Shown here one piece after another: positions 46,207-58,983 of a stretch of 64,000 bases of DNA. Position 1 is the first letter of the stretch; every line of letters starts with the position of its first letter. The notes below the pieces were generated by a model, which saw only the letters and a list, made by a program, of their open reading frames with translations, searched no databases and was not told the origin of the DNA. Made by a program: the position numbers and the translations under genes. Source of the DNA: Dictyophora rubrovolvata (lineage: Eukaryota > Basidiomycota > Agaricomycetes > Phallales > Phallaceae); the NCBI GenBank assembly GCA_029959195.1, contig CP114122.1, positions 1,364,001 through 1,428,000 on the forward strand, written 5' to 3'.

Positions 46207-49200
46207 CTACTTCTTTCTTTCATAACGCCCCATATCCTCGTCCATGAATCCAGCAACAGAAATCTCATCAAACATTTCAGCTTCCGCGATAGTAGCTCGT
46301 GCCTCATCATCCCAAGCTTCATCCCCTTCATGAGAATTAGTCCATTCCGGAACCTCCAGAGAAACTTCATCAGGCTGCGTACGAGGAGTCGATACACTGG
46401 CCGTCGCACTAGCTCCAGAACCCGGTCCTACTTCAACCGATCCGGAAGTAGATGCAGCTTCGCTTTCCACAACCTTTAGTGTACCGCCAATTCCCGCGTA
46501 TTTGGCTTGGTCTGGTTCCTTCTCGGTTTGCACAATATCTTCTGCATCATCCTCCAGGAACACCTCATCTGTCTCATCAAATTCTAATGGCATTGGCTCC
46601 AGCCCGTGAGGCGAAGGTGAAACTGATAGAGAGGATGATGTGGTTGTAATGGATGTGCCGCCTACGCTCCTCCGTCTCTCTTTCGCTCCAGCTCGCGCGG
46701 GGCGCAACACTGGACTACGCATTATACTGCCAACTTCACGTCTAATTCTTCCAAATCCTTCCACAGCGACGGCCCCAGCAGCAGCTGCTCCCCGTCTCAA
46801 ATGTGGAGGGATACTATGATCCAAAATTCTTGAAGTAGGTGATCTACCTCCTATGCCCGTAGCTGCGGGAACACCGTTAGGAAACATGGGAATTGTGGGC
46901 GGGCTCTGGCTGGAGTAATCCAATTCCGAGTGAATAGCAGTGGCAATAGGAACATCGAAAGTCCCATGTCCTGTTGTAGTGCGTGACGCGCTACTGCGTC
47001 TGAATGTCGTAGACTCTGTAGACTTGATGTCTGCACCGCCTTGCAAATCAACCGCGTCGCCAAATCCAAAAATCATTTCTTCAGCATTCTCACTATTGTC
47101 TTTACCACTTCCAGTCCCACTGATTTCTACGTCCCGCCGAAAAACAATCTCGTCTCCAATGACGCTATTCAGCTGGTGAGAGTCAAGTAATGCATGATAA
47201 TCCCATGTGCTGAACATGTAAAAGGAAAATTGATGAGAGAGATAAATTGATTTAGGTAAAATTCCTGTTGAATGAGAGAAGGGACTAAGTTCGGCTTGAG
47301 CGATGAACCTGTAAATGAATTAAACGAAAGATTCATATGTTGAAACTCTTTTATACTTACTCAGGGAAATCCTTCTTCTTCCCAGGCAAGGCCAAAACTG
47401 ACGAATTTTCAAATAGCGATATACCTTTAACTTCAGCCCAATCTCTACCGCGCTTCAGGTTCCACGTAGCTAGGACACTCTCCTTCCCCACAAGGGTACC
47501 ATCCTCGCGTGCATCGACTGTTACAGGCTGAATACCAGAGGTGGACGTTCTCCGAGTGGTTTTTGAACTTGAATCAAGAACAGGTAGACTGAAGCCATAT
47601 CCAGAAGCATTGTTGTATCCACGAGAGAGAATAGAAGGGGAAGCATTTTGATCCATAGATCCAGGTGAGTCGTGGACGCTCCAATCCAGGGTAACGCGAT
47701 ATAGAATCATTTCCCCGGCCGTTGGGTTAAATACCAAGATGTCTTGGAAAGGTCTTTGGGGCAGAGCTGCGTGCAGTTGGGGGGATGAAGAAGACAAGAG
47801 CGGGAAAGACGTTGCCGGAGAGGAAGAATGAGAGGCACTAGAAGGCTGTGGAAGGAGTGAAGAGGGCAAGGTGCTTGACATATTGGGAGGTATGAAGGTA
47901 TATGAAAGGGGCGCGACATGGGAGGTTTCCAGGACACCATTCAAAGAAGTATTGGGGGTAGCCGTCGGAATATCGGAAGGACGAAGACGAACTATGGGTG
48001 AAAGCTCGGTGGACAAAGGCTGCTGATAACAAGGATGTCAAAATGGGGACGAAATGTATAGAATCGTACATACTATTTGTTCGGCATTGGACACCTTCGT
48101 CGAAAGGTGCGTGGAACGATCCGTCGGTCCGCCATATGGATTGGGAGCAAATATGTCTATGCCGACAATAAGATCTCACCGGAAACAGTACGAAAAACAA
48201 GACTACTTACGAATGGTCCTATTTGCTGTGCTAACTCCCGCCCATTTACCTGCATTACCCCATGCTACATTTTCCACCTTTGCACTAGTCAAACCCCGGC
48301 GAAGATCGTACCAATGCAGGGGCATCTCCAATGTTGCATCTTCCTCGAAGTTTTGGTTTGATTCGTTCACACTAAATTAGAATCAGAATTAGGTCTCTTT
48401 TGCCTCACACTCTACTGACCTCGACAGAGAAACTGGTCGGTGAACTCTGATTTGAAAAACCGCGACGCGCTGTCCATCGCGAGGAGCTACGCAAAGCATA
48501 GGAATGGCGCCTGATCCACTTCCTGCCCCAAACCACAGGTGAGATATGTCCCCCCGATTTAAAGATTCAAGAGAGAAAGGAGCAAACCGAGATACAATGC
48601 GAGGTGGACCCCCACTGAGGAGAGGTTTTAAATCAAGCACCGTTATCCAATTTGCCCCTGTCGCCGCAGATGAAGGTGAATTATGGTCTGTCAAGATGTC
48701 ACTTTGTTATTCGATATATGTCGCAAAGTAGCTCCCATACCTATATTAAAAGCCAAAGAAGACGACATAGTTTCGGCCGGTGCGCTCTTAGAATATCCCC
48801 TATGGATATTGTCTGCGGCACCGGAAGTAGGGCCAATAGGGCCCGATGATTCCCCTAAGCCATCACTAGACCCACCGCCAATATTGATAGGGGAAGCGGC
48901 AGCCAGTGCTTTCATTCCATTCCACACTTCGCCACCGACACGAACCATGGATGTTCCTATGGTGTCGCGTAAAGTGTTTGAAGAGACATGACTTCGCTCT
49001 CCTCGTTCACGCTTTTGACTCGCCCGAGAGATGAAGGTTTGCCTAGTGTGAGCATTGTGATTGCCATACAAGTGCAGATGTGGGGGAGGAGGGGACGTAT
49101 ATGCTAGTAACCGAAGGGAAAGTGCAATTGAGGGATATACAGATGAAGGAAGGTGAATAACATGAAGGACAGCTAACGAAGAAGCAGAAAAGATATGCAA

Positions 49201-50365
49201 AGTAGAGGGATTAATAGATGCCTGGATTAAAACGTCAGAGTATCAGCTTCGAAAAGGAATCAAGAACTCACAATCGCAATGAAATTAGATCTGGCAGTGA
49301 ATTGGGTCGCATCTTTGAACGAGATTTGTTTGATTACAGATTGAGAAGGAAGACTATATACAATGAATTGAGATGAGGTCCTATGATATTATAAGTAAAT
49401 GATGCGGGCATATATGAGAAGTTAGACCTCACAATATACCAATCAATGGCCTGGCAGGGGCAAGCTCGTCGGCAACACCGTCCAAATTTGAAGACGCCGG
49501 CAAAATGGCAGCATGTAAGATTCGTCCATGTATATGCAGCGATCCATTGCGAAGATTAAGCACCTCACGAACGGATGAAAGGTTGGACGTATCCCATATC
49601 TGCACACCAGAAGCGTAGCCAATAACCAGCCATCGTGGATTCTTTACGGTACCTCCGCGAAGGTAACTCGTACCGTCTACGTCTTCCACGTCACACCATT
49701 GGACAGACGTGATACTCTCTTCGTCAGATGAAGCGGCGGCGGCAAGAGAGTGTACACTTCCTGCGCTAGCATTGATGGGGCGGGGTGACCCGAGCGATAG
49801 GGGTCTGCGACGACTGCCTGCGGAACCAACGCCAACGCTTGTTCCTCCAGCATCAGCACCCGTAACAACCGGAGGTAAAGCTGTTGAAGACAAGGGGAGG
49901 AATGATCGAAGATTCCGAGAAAAGGTCGTGAAGATGGAAGGTTGTCTGTATCAGGAGCAATGAGCCGCGGACTTGTCTAAGAAGAGGCTTTCAAACCGTA
50001 GTTGAAAGGCCGTAAAATGCTCACCTAACAATTACGGGAGCCTTGGTGTGTGGCTGGTGTTGGTGCTGACTCTGTTGCCGCGTTGTCAACGTGCGTTGCT
50101 GATCCCTGCTAGCGAGGGCCTGAGCGGGACTGGAGGGCCGGTCGAAGCTATCGGATGGGTTCGCTATAGGGTGTTGGTGAATATTATTGCTTAAATCATT
50201 ATTAGTATTACTGTCAATGTTGTGGTTAATGTTGCCGTTGCTGGTGTTATTAATGCTGATGCTGTTATTATGTTGCTGTTGTTGCTGTCTTTGGCGGCGT
50301 TCTCTATTCTGATGAGGTTGGTTCTGTCGTGGAGTAGATATGCCATGAGCGTTCTTGCTACTCAT
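46207..50365 (-). CDS. BCAS3-type beta-propeller protein, autophagy-linked
   Basis: A long multi-exon gene. The N-terminus is Gln/Asn-rich and disordered. The ordered part starts RQPSIFTTFSRNLRSFLPLS, then SITSVQWCDVEDVDG, WLVIGYASGVQIWDTSNLSS, SQFIVYSLPSQSVIKQISFK, STLHIFSASSLAVLHVIHLP, WITVLDLKPLLSGGPPRIVS, DISHLWFGAGSGSGAIPMLC, and later FQDILVFNPTAGEMILYRVT. WLVIGY, GVQIWD, DISHLWF-like and ILVFNPTAGEMILY elements fit the WD40 plus BCAS3 domain architecture. BCAS3 acts at the phagophore with PHAF1 in animals; plant ATG18f/g/h share the domain. The C-terminus is acidic and disordered. An upstream ATG at 50455 would add a hydrophobic helix; I prefer 50365, which opens MSSKNAHGISTP. Confidence 0.72.
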
Positions 50366-50653
50366 ATAAGAATAATACAATTGAAGGACTACGATGAAGA
50401 TGGAAGAGAGAAATAGAAAGGCAAGATAAGCATGGAAGGTCTGTGTGACAGACACTTAGACGAGCGATGTCATTCACTTGACTCAACCGTGTTACATGCT
50501 AGTCTCAGGCGTTAATTTGATGTATTCAGGAGTCGCACGTCACTTGACCAGGTTGTGGCAAGCTAATCACTGCTATGTTTTATTGTGTTTAATAAAAGGG
50601 GAAACCCAAACAAACGGCCCCAATTTTTAGACGAAAAAGGGATATGTATGTAG

Positions 50654-53188
50654 TTACCCTGATGCTGGCGCCGCCAAGCGCCTTGCGAATTCGACAAGCG
50701 CACTGCAGAATTGCGCAAAGCTTAGTATGATGAAGAAACATTTACAAAAGACTTACCGCGTTGGTCGTCCAGTCATGCCTTGCGGGGTATATGGTCCAGC
50801 ACGTAATGCCTATTATTCGGTCAAACCACGTTTTATCATCGGCAAACAAATGGCTTCATTTACCTCCATAGAGCCCTGTAGATTAAGAAAAGGTGGGTTA
50901 AACTCAGGAAACAAGCTTTTTTTTTAATTTGAAACATTTCGTACTCCAATGTCAATATGAGCCCAACGAATGGCATCCGCAGCATCCGAATCGACTCCGT
51001 GAACGAATTCCTACCAAAACCCCATCCATCAGCGAGGTGCTGTCATCATTAGAACATGTTTCACCTTTAAGAACAGTGCAGCAGTACACGATCCCCCCCA
51101 AGGACCGCCAGTCTGAGTAGGCGTGGGCGAGTTTCAGTTTAGAAAAGAACATGCTTTAAACATGCCCAAGTACGTACGTTGCACAAATCTGCATTGCTAG
51201 ACCTGATTTGTGGCCCAAATTCTTCATCAAGAGGCAATCTCCACAGCCGATCAAATTCCGCTTCGCCAGCTATATTCAGCTCTTCCCATAATGCATCTGA
51301 GTTCTTTTTTTTTCACAGTGAGGACCCGGTCCCGGACTCTTGGTGGATACTCACAGTGAAAACTCCCGAGAAGATATCGCTAAGGGTAACCATTACAGCC
51401 CTACGTAGGATCGCTTAACCAATTGGAAAGGCAATTGTTCACCCAAACTTATTACATACCCAGTTAGTGTGGCTACATCGATGAGTGTACGTGGTCTATA
51501 CGTCGAGGAAACATAATAAAGGGCGTCTAAAAACGTGTTAGAGACAAGTTTCAAGATAGTTTTAGCCAAGCTACCTGCCAAAATCAATCTACCCTCAGCA
51601 TCGGTGTTGTCTATTTCGACCGTCTTTCCATTCATTGCATATATCCTTGGGTTATTCTTAGAAATAATTCTCGTGCAGATTTGGCACATACACGTCACCA
51701 GGTTTATTCGCGGTAGGACCCGGAAGGTTCTCTGTTAAGGGAATGGCTGCAATCACATTTACCCTAATTTCAACATGAGTCTGTAACCGCATAATATAGA
51801 GGTTGAGGGTAACGAACGGAAGGTTCAGCTTGGCAATGGCTAACGTCGATACTGCTACAGTAGCTGCGCCGCCTAACGCTCAGACGTTAGTCGTGAAGCA
51901 GAACCCAGGCCATTGATGTCAAAGACATACCCATATCTGCCCGCATAGCTTTCATATCCTATTATAATTATTCAAAACCGTGGCCGTCTCTGGAGATTCA
52001 CTTACCTTGGCAGATTTCAGTGAGATTCCCCCGGAATCAAAGGTAACTCCCTTGCCAACTAAAGCAAGCGCCTTCGCAGTAGGATCTGGGGCCCCATTGT
52101 AATGGCTATAACGGGTAAGACAATGAAACGAATCCAAAGAATCTCACATTTCTAGAAATTTGCAGGGCTCCGCAGTTCCTTTCGCAACTGACAGGAATGT
52201 GCGCTAGACGGAAGTAATATGGATCACATCGAAGTCATATAAGATGAACCGGAGCTCACCATCCCTTTTTCCTCAGCCCAGGCTATTTTTGGGGTATATT
52301 TAAATTGAAATTGTCACGATAGTGGGCAGTCCAATCTTACCTGCATCGCGGATATGTATTTCTACCTTCGGTACTCCGGCGAAAGCTTCCTTCACACGCT
52401 GGCAGAAACTCTAAATATTACAGCCAGATAAGTAAGAAATGGATGTGCATCATTATAAATGGTGTTCTTCACCGTAGGAGTTATAATATTGGCCGGAAGC
52501 TCCATTAGCTGGACCGGACTCGGTTAAAAAAAAGTAAACGCAAACACAGCAAGACCCAAACCTCTCTCGCAAGATTTTGACATTCGGCATAGAGTAGACC
52601 GGTGTTCCAACCTGAGATATCCGTGGTTTTAGATAATGGTAGAACGTTGACTTTTGGGTTTTTGTCGCTTTCCTTCGTTCGAAGGGTTGTAAATTTGTAC
52701 AGTCCAAGTGTCGCCCCAATGGCTGTTCAAGAACCAAACTAAGTAATGTTTCTATTTGAAACGAAATATTGATACGCACCGGCAGCATGGGAATCAATAC
52801 CAGCTGCTTCAAGGTCAATGGCGACATTTCGGGCTCCAGCGTCACGAAGTTGTTTGACGCCAGTTGCAACCGCCTTTCTCACAATTTCCATTTTGTTGTT
52901 CCATGTTGCATTGGCGAATTTAGCACCTCCAAGTGAAACAACTGCCGTGACCGCATCCGGGGAATCTTTGAGTTGCCCATAAAATATCTTAGACTCGGCT
53001 ACTTCGTTTTTCGGGCGTGCGGAAGACCAAAGCTGTGAGGGGGGGACTGGAAGAGGTGCTATCGGGTTTTTGCTATGGGAGAAGAAGAGATATCCGTCTA
53101 GTTTGGCTGACAAGCTGTGAGATGACATTGCACGATTTGAGATTCGGGTTTTAAGGAGGATCGTGTGATAACTGCGACTTGGAAGCAT
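50654..53188 (-). CDS. Leucine aminopeptidase, peptidase family M17
   Basis: Roughly a dozen exons. The N-terminal macro-like domain has [40 protein letters not shown] and [20 protein letters not shown]. The catalytic domain shows [105 protein letters not shown] and the C-terminus [18 protein letters not shown]. Metal and active-site residues of M17 (Lys and Asp in [10 protein letters not shown], Asp in RADMGG, Asp/Glu and Arg in NTDAEGRL) are present. The enzyme removes N-terminal residues from peptides and usually forms hexamers. The first ATG (53188) opens a basic, Ser-rich leader, [20 protein letters not shown]; a second ATG follows directly (MSSHSLSAK). Confidence 0.92.
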
Positions 53189-53606
53189 CTAATCACCTCA
53201 AGTCACACCGTGACTGTGATGATTTTCTTCCCTGAACCATCATAATTGTAATTTTCACATCACCAGTAATCTGACCATTGTTATGTCAACGAGTGAACGA
53301 ATGGCTTATTTTCACGGTCGACAGGGTATCTTGAAACCTTTGATTATGTGGAATCAGAGCATCATGATTCATGTGAGTCCAATCAAAGTCCAATTGACTT
53401 CTGGCGCATTTTATTTTAAAAACGGATTTATTTGGAATGTCATCTTGGTGAAATTGAGTCCCCGTTGTCCCGATCTCATGTCAAGTTACTTTTATACCAG
53501 TCATCTATATCCATAGCTCAGACGCAATTGCCGTGATATTGGAAATACAATTCTACTCCACATGTACAGTTTTGGGCCTGAGGGATGCGCATAATCATGA
53601 AGGACT
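53189..53606. other. 5' flank of the aminopeptidase gene and 3' flank of array copy A
   Basis: The part from about 53515 belongs to the repeated unit, since similar sequence recurs near 56215 and 58898. A 77-codon plus-strand ORF here is not supported as a gene. Confidence 0.55.
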
Positions 53607-55318
53607 TTAAGATTCCTCAATCCTTTGCCGGGTAGTGTCATTGTTATCTTCACCGTCGGCGTAGTTTCCGAGGTTCTCGAGGTCTTGTCGAAAACTTGAT
53701 TCCAGATTTCCAACACTCGGATGCCTAATATGATCGGACTCTGTGGCATCATCATCTCCCAGTTCTATTCTTATATTTGTCTCAATGCTTCGAACCGCGA
53801 CTTGAAACGTAGTCAATTCTGCTTGGTTCGATGGCTCATCTGACTGGGCGTACGTCTTTCTCAGTTGGAAAAGGAATCGACCTAGAATGATAGGAGATAT
53901 CCTGGAAAAGTTGAGTTAGTTGCATGACTTTGCTCATTGCAGACATACGCCATTTCAAATGGTTCATCGACTCCTGCGATCGATGGCTAGGTAAAATAGT
54001 TGTTATGGAGCTGAAAACAAGTTCTTCTAGCCTATACGTACTCTAACAAACTGGATAAAATTTCAGTATATTGTCGCTAACTTGGAACAATGTCTTACCT
54101 TGTACACGAAAGCATCAGCAGTTGACCAAACAGCAATCAACCTACGTATTGTGAAGCCCAAGATTTCAAAAGGTAGTGATGGTTGATACAAGAACAGAAA
54201 CTGACATGAACCGAAATATTCCTGATCCAAGTGGTGAATTTGGTGTTTAGGATAAATCATCGGGCTCACCTTGACGAATAAAAAGGTCCGTAAGAGATTT
54301 GGGTGCATGCTCACTGGCAGGCCGCAGAGAAACTTGAAAAACGCGAGACACGCCACGAATAGCCCAAGCATGGTAAAGAGTGGTAGCAAGAACGCCGATA
54401 TCGAAGATGACAAGAGATATTTCACCAATGATACCTTCCTATTCTTGAAGGTCAGGTTTTAAACGGGCATTTGAATTCTTACTCCTGATAGCGCGGGTTG
54501 TGTGAGGATTGTCAGAGGACGACAAAAGATGGTCACATACAGGGTAGCAAACGAGTTTCCTTCAAGGGTATCGCATTTCCACCAATGAAAGAATCCCTTC
54601 AATGATATGATCAAATTTATCCAGAACAGGCGAGAGTTGAAAATTTCCTACAAAAGCCGAGCCTACGTTTACCATATAAATGAACCCCAGCAAAATCATT
54701 GATTTTTTATTATGAGGAGCGACAGCATATGCACGTCCTAATAATAAACCTTGAAAGAAATAAACAGATTATATATGTACACTTAGGACAGAAGCGGAGG
54801 TAGAAATTTAAACCTTGAATGCCAATTGCTGCAAAACCGAAACACAGGTCCTGGGCAAAACCTAAACCATTACATGCACTAGTACTAATAAGACAGATAT
54901 AAATGCAATGTAAAAATTGTAAAATACAATTATGCATACCTTATGAAACGTAGCTCAGCATTTTGAAATGCTGCGAAAGCAAGACTACCCATAGTTCCAA
55001 ATTGTGCACAAGCATACAAAATAGGAACAACGTTAACACGCCGAGTCTTGAAATACTCTATGCCATGAGGAATAGTTAATATAGTGTCATAGATGATAAG
55101 AGCTGTCTCAAAACGTTAACGATGAATCTGCAATGGTGTCGTATATTCACTATTAGTGACTTGGTGAACTCACCCAAAGCTGAAAATGCGACATAGTTAT
55201 ATATCTGACTGAAAAATAAAATAGGTTTATTTCGGCGGAAGGGGGCACAAGGGACCTACAAGTCTTCTGCCGCTTGCAATGTTGGCGTAATGTTAGGCTG
55301 GGGAGCAAACGTATCCAT
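53607..55318 (-). CDS. Multipass membrane protein, tandem array copy A
   Basis: Many short exons join in frame: MDTFAPQPNITPTLQAAEDF, QIYNYVAFSALA, LIIYDTILTIPHGIEYFKTR, VPILYACAQFGTMGSLAFAA, ACNGLGFAQDLCFGFAAIGI, GLLLGRAYAVAPHNKKSMIL, MVNVGSAF, GFFHWWKCDTLEGNSFATLY, GEGIIGEISLVIFDIGVLAT, IRGVSRVFQVSLRPASEHAP, SLTDLFIRQ, then PSIAGVDEPFEMA, ISPIILGRFLFQLRKTYAQS and a polar tail ending RQRIEES. About seven hydrophobic segments are present. The layout recalls the basidiomycete DUF6533 group of orphan seven-helix proteins, but the match is by plan more than by motif. Function is unknown. No broken frame was found in this copy. Confidence 0.72.
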
Positions 55319-56312
55319 TGCTAGTAGGAGGGACACGTTCGAGTTCACCCCATGAGATAATTTATATCCATGACTTATAAGTTATTAAAAAATCAAGGAA
55401 TGATTTTGAAATGAGTCGAATCTGAGCAGCGTCGCATAGGAATATTGGTGTTAGTCATCCCATCATGTTCGGTGTCTTTACAACAAGATAAGATCCGGGT
55501 TCTTATCATAAGAGGCATCAGATCAATTGGCACATATTAAACCTAAATATCCCACAAGGGCAATTTTGATACGGAGTGAAACCATGGCCTTTATTAATGT
55601 ATCATGCCCTGGTCATGTACAATGCGTGATACGTTTTTGGCCAAGCACAGAAAATCTAATCTCACTGCATGTAAGATTAACATGTAGGAGGCAATCGTTT
55701 ACAGCTTCTTTGAAAATGTAGGGGTGTGAATAAAGTAGCTGACTGAAAAACTCGCCTTTTATTCAATGCTGCCGTTGTGCAGCGCAGTTGAACTTTTAAC
55801 GCACTGGCCGAAGTTGTCTCGGATTGGAGGGACAAATGACCCGATAGTTTGACGGTAACTTTAACATTTATGAATGACTGCGATCAACTGGACGATCTAG
55901 AGATGAGATGAGGTGAGGTGAAAGGTTCGTTCATGAAATGTTGGACGCCTCGTTTCGATAGCACTGAGCGCTCGGCGCTATTTAGGTATTTCTTCATCTT
56001 AGCGGTACTGTAGTACCATCTAGTGACTCAAAGCTCAGCTTCTTGGATGCTGCCAGCCTGATTCGTATTCTGATTATATTAAAGGATGATCTCGAAACCC
56101 GAAAGCTCGACGTCTTTTCCAGACAAGTTTTTTCGGACTGAGCGGCGACCAAGGCTCGAGCTGAGAGCTCCCTTGCCAAGTCCTCTCCCTGTGCAGCCGA
56201 GCTGTCGTCGTCAATATCATAACTCAGAAGTAATTGCCTGGAGATACAACTTCTATTTTACATGTACATTTTTTTAGGCTTGAGAGATGCGCATGAAGGA
56301 CTTTAAGGTTCC
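55319..56312. other. 5' flank of array copy A and 3' flank of copy B
   Basis: Most of this spacer is duplicated as 58020-58983. No gene is seen; short ORFs here are not conserved between the units. Confidence 0.6.
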
Positions 56313-58019
56313 TCAAACCTTTTGCCGGACATTGTCATTGTCGTCTTCACCGCCGGCGCAGTTTCCGAGGTTCTCGAAGTCTTGTCGAAAACTTGGATCC
56401 GGGCTAGTATTTCCATGACTCGGATGTCTAGTACGATCGGACTCTGTGATATCATTATCTCCCAGTTCCATTCTTATATTTGTCTCAATGCTTCGAACCG
56501 CGACTTGAAACGTAGTCAATTCTGCTTGGTTCGATGGCTCATCTGACTGGGCGTACGTCTTTCTCAGTTGGAAAAGGAACCGACCAAGAAGGATAGGGGA
56601 TATCCTGGTAAAGGTGAGTCAGTTGCATGAATTTGCTCATTGTAAACATACGCCATTTCCAATGGTTCATCGACTCCTGCGATCGATGGCTAGATAAAAT
56701 AGTTGCTATGGAGCTGAAAACAGGTTCTTCTAGCCTATACGTACTCTAATAAACTGGACCAAATTTCAGTATATTGTCACTAGCTAGAACAATGTCTTAC
56801 CTTCCACACGAAAATATCAGCAGTTGACCAAACAGCAATCAACCTACGTATTGTGACTTAAAAGGGCAGTGGTGGTTGATACAAGAACAAAAACTGACAT
56901 GAATCGAAATATTCCTGATCCAAGTGGTGAATTTGGTGTTTAGGATAAATCAGCAGGCTCACCTTGACGAATGAAAAGGTCCGTAAGAGATTTGGGTGTA
57001 CTATGCTCACTGGAAGGTCGCAGAGAAACTTGAAAAACGCGGGACACGCCACGAGTGGCCCAAGCATGGTAAAGAGTGGTAACAAGAACGCCGATATCGA
57101 AGACGACAAGAGACACCTCACCAATGATACCTTCCTATTCTTGAGGGTTAGGTTTTAAACGGGCATTTGAATTCTTACTCCTGATAGCGTAGGTTGTGTG
57201 AGGATTATTAAAGGACGACAAAAGAGGTTCACATACAGGGTAGCAAACGAGTTTCCTGCGAAAGTATTGCATTTCCACCAATGAAAGAATCCCTTCGAAG
57301 ACATGATCAAATTTATCCAGAACAGGCGAGAGTTGAAAATTTCCTACAAAAGCCGAGCCTACGTTTACCATATAAATGAACCCCAGCAAAATCATTGATT
57401 TTTTATTATGAGGAGCGACAGCATATGCACGTCCTAATAATAAACCTTGAAAGAAATAAACAGATTATATATGTACACTTAGGACAGAAGCGGAGGTAGA
57501 AATTTAAACCTTGAATGCCAATTGCTGCAAAACCGAAACACAGGTCCTGGGCAAAAGTTAAACCATTGCACGCGCTAGTAGTAATCAGACAGATGTAAAC
57601 TTGAACGCGATGTAAAAACTGTAAAATATAATTATGCATACCTTATGGAAAGCAGCTCGGCATTTGAGAATGCTGCGAAAGCAAGATTGCCCATAGTTCC
57701 AAATTGTGCACAAGCATACAAAACAGGAACAACGTTAACACGCCGAGTCTTGAGGTACTCTATGCCATGAGGGATAGTTAATATAGTGTCATAGATGATA
57801 AGGGCTGTCTCAAAGCGTTAGGTAACGATGAACCTGGTGTCGTATATTCACTATTAGTGACTTGGTGAACTCACCCAAAGCTGAAAATGCGACATAGTTA
57901 TATATCTGACTGAAAAATAAAATAGGTTTATTTCGGCGGAAGGGGGCACAAGGGACCTACAAGTCTTCTGCCGCTTGCAATGTTGGCGTAATGCCAGGCT
58001 GGGGAGAAAAAGTATCCAT
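56313..58019 (-). CDS. Multipass membrane protein, tandem array copy B
   Basis: Same exon plan as copy A and close in sequence: MDTFSPQPGITPTLQAAEDF, LIIYDTILTIPHGIEYLKTR, VPVLYACAQFGTMGNLAFAA, FAQDLCFGFAAIGIQ, GRAYAVAPHNKKSMILLGFI, CRPLIILTQPTLSG, VSLVVFDIGVLVTTLYHAWA, TRGVSRVFQVSLRPSSEHST and the tail SIETNIRMELGDNDITESDR, ending RQKV. Its shorter C-terminal end differs from copies A and C (RIEES, RSEEP). The apparent in-frame TAG late in the gene serves as an intron acceptor (TAG/CCATCG), as in copy A. The frame otherwise looks open. Function is unknown. Confidence 0.7.
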
Positions 58020-58983
58020 TGCTGGTAGGAGGGACACGTTCGAGCTCACTCCACGAGGTAATTTATATTCATGACTTGTTATTAAAAAATCAACAAATGA
58101 TTTTGAAATGAGTCGAATCTGAGCAGCGTCGCATAGGAATATTTCGGGCGTCAGTCATACCATGTTCAGTCAACTTTGGTGTCTTTACAACGAGATAGGA
58201 CCCGGGTTCTTATCATAAGAAGCACCAGATCTATTGGCACATATTAAACCTTAATATCCCACAAGAGAAATTTGATACGGAGTGAAAACCCTGTGAAACC
58301 GCGGCCTTTATTAATATATCATGTCCTGGTCATGTACAGCGCATGATACGTTTTTAACCAAGCACAGGAAATCTAGTCTCGTTGCATGTAAGATTAACAT
58401 ATAGGAGGCAACCGTTTACAGCTTCTTTGAAAACGCAGGGGTGTGAATAAAGTAGCTGACTGAAAAACTCGCCTTGTATTCAATGCTGCCGTTGTGCAGC
58501 GCAGTTGAACTTTTAACGCACTGGCCGAAGTTGTCTCGGATTGGAGGGACAAATGACCCGATAGTTTGACGGTAACTTTAACATTTATGAATGACTGCGA
58601 TCAACCGGGCGATCTACAGGGGAGATGAGGTAAGGTGAAAGGTTCATTCATGAAATGTCAGAGTGGGCGCTTCGTTTCGATGTTAATAGCACCGAGCGCT
58701 CAGCGCTATTTAGTGGCCGCGTATTGTTTTTCTCCTAGTGGTACTATCTAGTGACTCAAAGCTCGACTTCTTGGACCCGTCTATTTCCCATTTCTGATTA
58801 TCAAAGGATGATTTCGAAAGCTTGGGGTCTCTTCCAGACAAGTCTTTTTTTCGGACTGAGCGGCCGAGCTTGAAGTTTCTGTCGTTATCGATATCGTAAC
58901 TCGGAAGTAATTGCCTGGAGATACAATTTCTAATTTACATGTACATTTTTTGGCCCAATAGACATGCATAATTATCAAGGACT
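58020..58983. other. 5' flank of array copy B and 3' flank of copy C
   Basis: Duplicate of the spacer at 55319-56312, with small insertions and deletions. No gene is seen. Confidence 0.6.

Noticed and set aside
53978-54000. A shared nonsense mutation in array copies A and B
   Set aside because: The TAG works as a phase-0 splice acceptor and copy C has CAG at the same place, so splicing explains it better.
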